Positions 58,489-64,000 of a stretch of DNA of 64,000 nucleotides are shown piece after piece (positions within the stretch are counted from its first letter, which is position 1; every line of letters begins with the position of its first letter). Both the position numbers and the translations under genes were made by a program. Location: the NCBI RefSeq assembly GCF_000485795.1, contig NZ_AXZL01000073.1, forward strand, positions 62,001-126,000, in the 5' to 3' direction. Below the pieces are notes generated by a model. That model saw nothing but the letters and a program-made list of their open reading frames with translations. It was not told the origin of the DNA and made no database searches. This stretch comes from Shewanella decolorationis S12. Lineage in GTDB: Bacteria; Pseudomonadota; Gammaproteobacteria; Enterobacterales; Shewanellaceae.

Positions 58489-60138
58489 TTAAGCTGTTAG
58501 CATCTCGTAACCGGGTAAGGTTAAGAAATCGACCAACTCATCCGAAGTGGTAATATCCTCAAGCAATACTGCCGCTTGGGTAAATTTACCGTGGGTGAAT
58601 CTGTCACCGCCCACTTCTTTTTTCACATTCGCTAACTCTTCTACCAGCATGTCCTTAAACAATTGTTTAGTGACAAGCTTACCGTTTGAGAGTGACTTAC
58701 CATGTTGGATCCATTGCCAAATCGAGGCTCGGGAGATTTCAGCGGTTGCCGCATCTTCCATTAATCCGTAAATCGGCACACAACCGTTGCCACTAATCCA
58801 CGCCTCAAGGTATTGCAGAGCGATGCGAATATTCAGGCGCATCCCTTGCTCAGTGCGCTCACCATCACAGGGTTTTAGTAACTCTGCGGCGAGAATCGGT
58901 GCATCCACATCACGGGTGATATGTAATTGGTTTTGATGATCTTGGCCTATGTATTCGTTAAAGATCCCCATTGCCGTGTCAGCAAGACCAGGGTGAGCGA
59001 CCCAAGTCCCATCGTGGCCATTGCGAGCCTCAAGCTCTTTGTCCTTACGTACCCGTTGCAACACAGTTTCGTTCTGAGCGGGATCCTTAGCTGGAATAAA
59101 GGCCGCCATGCCGCCCATCGCCAGTGCACCACGTTTATGGCAGGTTTTGATCAGCAGTCTTGAATAGGCACTTAAGAAAGGCGTATCCATGGTCACCGCT
59201 TGGCGATCCGGTAAAACGCGGTCGCTATGGCGCTTTAATGTTTTGATATAGCTGAAGATATAGTCCCAGCGACCACAGTTGAGCGCGACAATGTTTGAGC
59301 GTAATTCATAGAGAATTTCGTCCATTTCAAACACCGCGGGTAAGGTCTCAATCAAACAAGTACATTTGATTGTGCCAGGCTGTAGGCAGAATCTTTCTTC
59401 CACAAAAGCAAACACTTTTGCCCACCAACGCGCTTCGATATGGCTCTCGAGTTTAGGGATGTAGAAGTAAGGACCACTGCCCTTCGCCAGCAATTGGCGA
59501 TAGTTATGGTAAAAGTACATCGCAAAGTCGAATAACGCGCCGGGAATGGACTGCTGGTTAAATTCAACATGCTTCTCTTTTAAGTGCAGGCCACGTACGC
59601 GGCAGATCAATACCGCAGGATTTGGGCCTAGCTTGTAATGTTTACCGGTTTCAGGCGCTGTGTATTCAATCTCACCGCGCACGGCATCACGCAGGTTAAT
59701 CTGACCTTCAACCACCTTTTGCCAGCTTGGTGCTAAAGAGTCTTCAAAATCCGCCATAAACACTTTGGCATTGGCATTGAGTGCATTGATCACCATCTTA
59801 CGTTCAACGGGACCGGTGATTTCGACACGGCGGTCGAGTAAGTCATTCGGAATGCCACGGATCTTCCATGCACCGTCACGAATAGCACGAGTCTCGGGTA
59901 AAAAGTCAGGTAAAGCCCCTTTATCGATACGCGCTTGTCTATCTTTACGTTTGGCGAGTAAGGTGGGCACTTCTGCTGCAAATTCCCGGCAAAGTGACTC
60001 AAGCAACGCCAGCGCACCTTCGGTAAAAATCACTTCTTGGCCAGGGATAGTATTTCCCACTATGGTCAGCGTGCCATTCGCAGTGGTCTTATTCTGTGCC
60101 GAATTCAATTGCTGCTCACTTAAAGTTTGTTCCGTCAT
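58489..60138 (-). CDS. aceB: Malate synthase A AceB
   Basis: The 549-residue enzyme condenses glyoxylate with acetyl-CoA to malate. Family blocks include KVFMADFEDSLAPSW, ETLPAVFEMDEILYELR with the catalytic Glu, and a C-terminal malate synthase signature LEAWISGNGCVPIYGLMEDAATAEISR. It matches the AceB (form A, about 533 residues) rather than GlcB. It is the first gene of aceBA. The long upstream region has several repeated motifs and palindromes, discussed separately. Confidence 0.96.
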   Translation of the reverse strand: MTEQTLSEQQLNSAQNKTTANGTLTIVGNTIPGQEVIFTEGALALLESLCREFAAEVPTLLAKRKDRQARIDKGALPDFLPETRAIRDGAWKIRGIPNDLLDRRVEITGPVERKMVINALNANAKVFMADFEDSLAPSWQKVVEGQINLRDAVRGEIEYTAPETGKHYKLGPNPAVLICRVRGLHLKEKHVEFNQQSIPGALFDFAMYFYHNYRQLLAKGSGPYFYIPKLESHIEARWWAKVFAFVEERFCLQPGTIKCTCLIETLPAVFEMDEILYELRSNIVALNCGRWDYIFSYIKTLKRHSDRVLPDRQAVTMDTPFLSAYSRLLIKTCHKRGALAMGGMAAFIPAKDPAQNETVLQRVRKDKELEARNGHDGTWVAHPGLADTAMGIFNEYIGQDHQNQLHITRDVDAPILAAELLKPCDGERTEQGMRLNIRIALQYLEAWISGNGCVPIYGLMEDAATAEISRASIWQWIQHGKSLSNGKLVTKQLFKDMLVEELANVKKEVGGDRFTHGKFTQAAVLLEDITTSDELVDFLTLPGYEMLTA

Positions 60139-60972
60139 CTTCTCACCCTCTCAAGAGGCAAAACTCTTGCTCGTTTACGACTCATTACCAGTAAAGACAT
60201 GGGTAACATGTACAAACATTCGCCGCAAAACATTCAAATGTTCGTTTAGAACCAAAACTTACAGACAAACATTTGTATTTGCAACTATCCAAAAGTGTCA
60301 TGACCGCTAAAACATTTGACCAAAAAACATCAAAAATTGGTCTGACCAAAGCGGGGCTTATAAAGCAATAACATGTTTTTAAACAACTTTTATCTTTAAT
60401 GGTTATTGTGATCTTTTGGGAGGTGAAATTTGTCTGACAACTTTACCACTTCAGACAACATGTAATTTTATACGTAAATTAATTACACAATGAAAACTTA
60501 AATATACAGCATTTACCCCTTATTCGACCTAAGTAGAAAACAAGCAGCGTTTTGAACTCCATCTAAAGGAAAGCAATCAAAACTAACCAAAACAACAAGT
60601 TAACAAAAATGAAACACCCAACAAATTTAAACACTCGTTTAACTATTACGTTTACGTAAAGTGTCAACACAATGAGGGATGAGTGACAGGGATCACGGGT
60701 TATGTATCTCGATCAAAAAGCCCAGTCGATATGGTTAACCCAAAAAATAAATCACTTTTTTATAAAAAAAATGAAACAAATTAGAATTCTGACCACGTGT
60801 TGCTTCAAGTGAGGGCAACAGGTGATAGTGAAGGTCTTTATACCCAACGCAGTTAACCGTATTTCATATGTAAAGATAACCAAGATTCATGGCCTTTTAA
60901 GTGCCAAACAAGGGGTTGCAAAGTAGATGAAAATCATTATCATTCGCGACCTTTCTGATTGGGGGACTTTCA
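60139..60972. promoter_or_regulatory. Divergent control region between aceB and a TonB-dependent receptor gene
   Basis: These 834 bases hold regulatory sites for both genes. Near aceB are repeated AACATT-type elements: AACATT-CA-AATGTT (60229-60242), ACAAA-CA-TTTGT (60265-60276) and AACATTTGACC (60311-60321), plus the odd palindrome TTGGTC-T-GACCAA (60337-60349) and TTGTCTGA-N13-TCAGACAA (60430-60458). A CRP-like AGTGA-CAGGGA-TCACG is at 60682-60697, and a Fur-box-like stretch at 60923-60941 precedes the receptor gene. The rest is AT-rich with no gene. Confidence 0.6.
60923..60944 (+). promoter_or_regulatory. Fur-box-like operator before the TonB-dependent receptor gene
   Basis: GATGAAAATCATTATCATT and the overlapping 19-base window 60923-60941 match 15 of 19 positions of the classical Fur consensus by my hand alignment. 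It ends 29 bases before the ATG, a normal repressor position. This predicts induction of the receptor under iron limitation. Confidence 0.75.
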
Positions 60973-63420
60973 ATGCCAGTATTACAGCCAGTATTTCGCT
61001 TATCACTTATAACACTCGCCTGCCTCAGTGCTTTACCACACACAGCCAACGCCGATGACACAGCTTCTGCTCGCGATGAAAACATCGAACGTATAACGGT
61101 GTACGGCAGACAAAACTCCGTGGTGAAAAACTCAGGACTTGCGACTAAGTCAGATATGTCCTTGATGGAAACACCTGCGGCGGTTGTTATCGTTGACCAG
61201 GAGCTGATTAACAGCCAAGGAGTCGATAATCTGCAGGACTTGATCCGCAATATCAGCGGGGTGACTCAAGCAGGCAATAACTACGGCATTGGGGATAACT
61301 TGGTCATTCGCGGCCTCGGCGCGAACTACACCTATGACGGCATGTATGGCGGTGCAGGCCTTGGCAACACCTTTAACCCCACTCGCTCCCTAACCAATGT
61401 GGAATCCGTTGAGGTTTTAAAAGGGCCAGCTACTGGGCTCTACGGTATGGGCAGCGCGGGCGGCGTGATCAACCTGATTGAGAAGAAACCGCAATTTGAG
61501 TCCAAACACAAATTCACCACAGAAGTTGGCCAGTGGGATACCTACTCTTTCGCCATCGATAGTACGGGTGGGATCACAGATGATCTTGCGTACCGCTTAG
61601 TCGCCAAAACCGCCCGCAGTGAAGGTTACCGAGATTTAGGCGCCGACCGTGATGAAGTGTTCGGCTCACTCAAGTGGGTATTAAGTGATAGCCAAGATCT
61701 GATGCTATCCGGCGCGTATATTAAAGACGCCATTGCCGTTGACTCCATCGGCCATCCAATCCGTATCTACAATGCCGATTCTGTCGGTGGCAAAACCGCG
61801 GGCGAAGTCACTTGGCAAGATTTGATTAACGATCCTAAGGGTCAAGGCATACAGCTAACCGACGAGCAGCGTCAGCAATTAGCGGCATCACTCGCCAGTG
61901 GTGATGGTTTAACTCCCTACTCCTTCGGAGACGCGGGATTAATTTCTCCCATGGCAAAAGATAATGAAGGTGAAGAATTAAGGTTCAAGCTGACCCACAA
62001 TATCTACTTTACCGATAATCTGTTCCTCAACCAGCAGTTGCAATATCGCGACTACACTACAGGTTTTGCCCGTCAAACAGGGGCTTACAACTATGTGTAC
62101 TGGAATAACAAAGGCAAGATAAACGCCGATCCCCGCGCGCCACTGGTTGAAAATGGTGTGCTCTATCCCTTTGCCGCTAGACGCCAGGAATACCGCCAAC
62201 TCGATGCCGAAGAAACCTCATGGCAGTATTTTGCCGATCTACGTTACGACTTCCAAATCGGCAATATCGACAACGAATTACTGGTGAATGCTAACTACGA
62301 AGACCGCAACATTCGCCTCGAGCAATTCTCGATTTACGATGCGGACCAAGTCATTAAAAACAAACAAGGCGAAGTGATTTACCGTGGTTCGCTACCGTAC
62401 ATTTACGATATCCGCAATCCAAATTGGGGAACGGGTAAATTTGCCGACTACGATCCGCTCAAAACCGCCAACTACAATAAAAAAGTCAGCGCTTGGGGCC
62501 TAGGCGTGCAACATGTGGGTTATCTAGGTTATGGCTTTACCACCCGTGTTGGCGTGGCCTTTAACGAAATCAAACAGAGCTATGAACACCTAGGTGTGGA
62601 TGAGCGCTACAGCGCGAGTCAAGCGAGCCCCACTCCTGAGGAAGATAGCAAAGATAACGGCGTGACCTACAACTTGGGCTTAACTTATATGCCCATTGAT
62701 GATTTATCATTTTTCGTCAATCACTCAAAAGGTCGCACCGCCTATAGCATTTTAGGTTCTATCACTGGGGAAAATACCGACCGCGAAGACTCAGAATCCG
62801 TCAGTAACGATCTCGGCATGCGCTTTAAAGCCTTTGATGATCAAATGTTGGCATCACTAGTGTTCTTTAAAAGCTCACGCACTAATGTGCCTTACAACAA
62901 CCCAGACTATAACGCTGGCGTGTCAGGTGCCGATGTGCCCGTGTACTTTTACGATGGTAGCGAAGATACCCAAGGGGTCGAGTTGGATCTCAATGCCCAC
63001 TTAAACGATAACTGGCGCATCAACCTCAACGGCATGTATCAAGACGCTAGGGATAAACAAAACCCGAATGACAAAGCCAACTACGACACCCGCCAAAAAG
63101 GTGTGCCCTATGTTACCGCGAGTGCTTGGGTAACCTATGGTGCAGACTGGTTTGCCTTAACAAGCCCAATTGAGCTGAGTTTAGGCGCCAAGTATGTGGA
63201 TGATAGAAGCACGCACTCAAGCTCATTTGGTATCCCAGATGGTTATGTGCCGAGCTACACCTTAGTGGATTCTGCCATCAGCTATGCCACCGACTCCTGG
63301 AAGTTACAATTGAATATCAACAACCTATTCAATAAAGACTATTACAGCAAAGCCATGTTCCTCGGCGGCATGCCAGGCGAAGAGCGTAATGTGAAACTGC
63401 AATATAGCTACAGTTTCTAA
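60973..63420 (+). CDS. TonB-dependent siderophore-type outer-membrane receptor
   Basis: The 815-residue protein has a signal peptide (about 1-28, ending in HTANA), a TonB-box-like ERITVYG at about 38, a plug domain (about 55-165; MSLMETPAAVVIVDQELINSQG, NVESVEVLKGPATGLYGMGSAGGVIN) and a long beta-barrel ending in YSYSF, where the terminal Phe is the usual outer-membrane sorting signal. It belongs to the ferrichrome/FhuA-type siderophore receptor group; the exact ligand is unknown. A ribosome binding site (ggggga) and a Fur-like site precede it. No siderophore transport or synthesis genes are adjacent. Confidence 0.9.
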   Translation: MPVLQPVFRLSLITLACLSALPHTANADDTASARDENIERITVYGRQNSVVKNSGLATKSDMSLMETPAAVVIVDQELINSQGVDNLQDLIRNISGVTQAGNNYGIGDNLVIRGLGANYTYDGMYGGAGLGNTFNPTRSLTNVESVEVLKGPATGLYGMGSAGGVINLIEKKPQFESKHKFTTEVGQWDTYSFAIDSTGGITDDLAYRLVAKTARSEGYRDLGADRDEVFGSLKWVLSDSQDLMLSGAYIKDAIAVDSIGHPIRIYNADSVGGKTAGEVTWQDLINDPKGQGIQLTDEQRQQLAASLASGDGLTPYSFGDAGLISPMAKDNEGEELRFKLTHNIYFTDNLFLNQQLQYRDYTTGFARQTGAYNYVYWNNKGKINADPRAPLVENGVLYPFAARRQEYRQLDAEETSWQYFADLRYDFQIGNIDNELLVNANYEDRNIRLEQFSIYDADQVIKNKQGEVIYRGSLPYIYDIRNPNWGTGKFADYDPLKTANYNKKVSAWGLGVQHVGYLGYGFTTRVGVAFNEIKQSYEHLGVDERYSASQASPTPEEDSKDNGVTYNLGLTYMPIDDLSFFVNHSKGRTAYSILGSITGENTDREDSESVSNDLGMRFKAFDDQMLASLVFFKSSRTNVPYNNPDYNAGVSGADVPVYFYDGSEDTQGVELDLNAHLNDNWRINLNGMYQDARDKQNPNDKANYDTRQKGVPYVTASAWVTYGADWFALTSPIELSLGAKYVDDRSTHSSSFGIPDGYVPSYTLVDSAISYATDSWKLQLNINNLFNKDYYSKAMFLGGMPGEERNVKLQYSYSF

Positions 63421-63440
63421 GCGTTTTCCTTAAGCCCATA

Positions 63441-63476
63441 AACAACAAGAGAGCCCATAGGCTCTCTTGTTGTTTT
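63441..63476. terminator. Bidirectional terminator after the receptor gene
   Basis: A 15-base-pair stem (63441-63455 with 63460-63474) has a 4-base loop and T-rich 3' flank (TTTT). It lies between the receptor and the convergent Kef-like gene and can serve both. Confidence 0.9.
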
Positions 63477-63487
63477 AGCTGGCAGGC

Positions 63488-64000
63488 TTAACTGACATTC
63501 TCCCGGTCGCCACGCATCAGCGACTCCAGCTCAGCTTTACCCTTATTGGATAAATCAATCAGCTTGGCTAAATCATGTTGATGGGCAGCACTAGCGATCA
63601 CCAGCTTTTTATCGTGCTCGGCAAAAATCTTCACCCTTTCATTGGCCTGCACCTGTGATAAGCCTAAGCCCTGCAAAATCTTCTCACTGGCAGACAAAGC
63701 CGAACCAAAGGTTTCACGGAACACATCGGTCACCCCAAGGCTCATTAATCGATAGGCGTGGTTACGGTCACGAGCCCGAGCGACGATATTGATATGGGGG
63801 AAATGGGTTTTTACCTGCTGGGCAATTTCAATCGAATCCTCAACATTATCAACGGCCAGCAGCAACAAGCGCGAGCGGGCAATCCCCGCAGACATCAACA
63901 TATCTAAGCGTCTGGCATCGCCAAAATAGACCTCACCGCCATATTTGCGGATCACATCCACATGGCTGGCATCTTTATCTAAGGCCACAAATGGAATACC
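63488..64000 (-). CDS. KefB/KefC-type potassium efflux protein, C-terminal part (cut by window end)
   Basis: Only the last 170 residues are inside the window; the frame continues past 64000. The sequence is the TrkA-N (RCK) domain and tail of a glutathione-regulated potassium efflux antiporter: VALDKDASHVDVIRKYGGEVYFGDARRLDML, then ARARDRNHAYRLMSLGVTDVFRETFGSALSASE, which closely follow KefC. A soluble helical tail follows. Potassium/proton antiport protecting against electrophiles is the family role. The membrane domain, and thus the exact subtype, is not visible. Confidence 0.85.
   Translation of the reverse strand, partial: GIPFVALDKDASHVDVIRKYGGEVYFGDARRLDMLMSAGIARSRLLLLAVDNVEDSIEIAQQVKTHFPHINIVARARDRNHAYRLMSLGVTDVFRETFGSALSASEKILQGLGLSQVQANERVKIFAEHDKKLVIASAAHQHDLAKLIDLSNKGKAELESLMRGDRENVS

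Noticed and set aside
1..64000. CRISPR array, tRNA or rRNA genes, insertion sequences
   Set aside because: No regularly spaced repeats of CRISPR type, no cloverleaf with CCA end, no rRNA blocks, and no transposase or integrase among the proteins.

Overview
The window is chromosomal DNA of a gamma-proteobacterium of the genus Shewanella, probably close to the S. oneidensis group. The evidence is protein-level resemblance (GcvA, RlmM, NadK, Ndh and AdhB are readily recognised), a complete D-/L-lactate utilisation cluster (lldP, dld-II, lldEFG), the PomAB sodium stator, and a six-gene glycogen operon. I ran no database search, so the genus call rests on gene content and order. No rRNA, tRNA, CRISPR array, prophage or insertion sequence was found.

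Layout. 1-5.1 kb: NAD-type isocitrate dehydrogenase, then leftward rlmM, a DUF423 membrane protein, an alpha/beta hydrolase overlapping gcvA, and a small rightward secreted protein. 5.2-8.6 kb (leftward): thiI, then pomA-pomB. 8.9-11.9 kb (rightward): xseB-ispA-dxs. grpE and nadK diverge at 12.7 kb, with a heat-shock type promoter between them. 14.3-21.9 kb: lactate region, with a 735-bp leader before lldP that carries four CRP-like palindromes and a fifth weaker one; a terminator separates lldP-dld from lldEFG. 21.9-24.4 kb: an accessory-looking segment with a BCS1-like AAA ATPase and an AT-rich membrane protein flanked by a ~42-bp direct repeat. 24.5-34 kb: an unknown exported protein, a MATE transporter, a POT peptide transporter, a DUF3087 protein, a periplasmic binding-protein-like gene, a CobW-type GTPase and an RhlE-type helicase. 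34.2-49.8 kb (leftward): malQ-glgB-glgX-glgP-glgC-glgA, followed by a GGDEF-EAL sensor. 50-56.6 kb: a lipoprotein cyclophilin, a MarR regulator, iron-type alcohol dehydrogenase, a small unknown protein, ndh, a tiny lipoprotein with 11-residue repeats, and a thioesterase. 56.7-60.1 kb: the glyoxylate operon aceB-aceA, ending in stacked terminators. 60.9-64 kb: a TonB-dependent siderophore-type receptor behind a Fur-box-like site, and a KefB/C-type protein cut by the window end.

Physiology. The genes fit a lactate- and acetate-using facultative anaerobe: lactate uptake and oxidation to pyruvate by quinone-linked enzymes, glyoxylate bypass and isocitrate dehydrogenase, NADH oxidation by Ndh, alcohol dehydrogenase for fermentation or redox balance, and glycogen storage. 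CRP-like sites upstream of lldP, and weaker ones upstream of adhB and aceB, suggest shared catabolite/anaerobic control. That is an inference from motif matching by eye.

I did not find a clear, complete, novel multigene system. The best candidates for something undescribed are the BCS1-like AAA ATPase locus with its 21-bp-spaced repeats, the repeat-flanked AT-rich gene beside it, the multi-site lldP leader, and the duplicated terminator array behind aceA.
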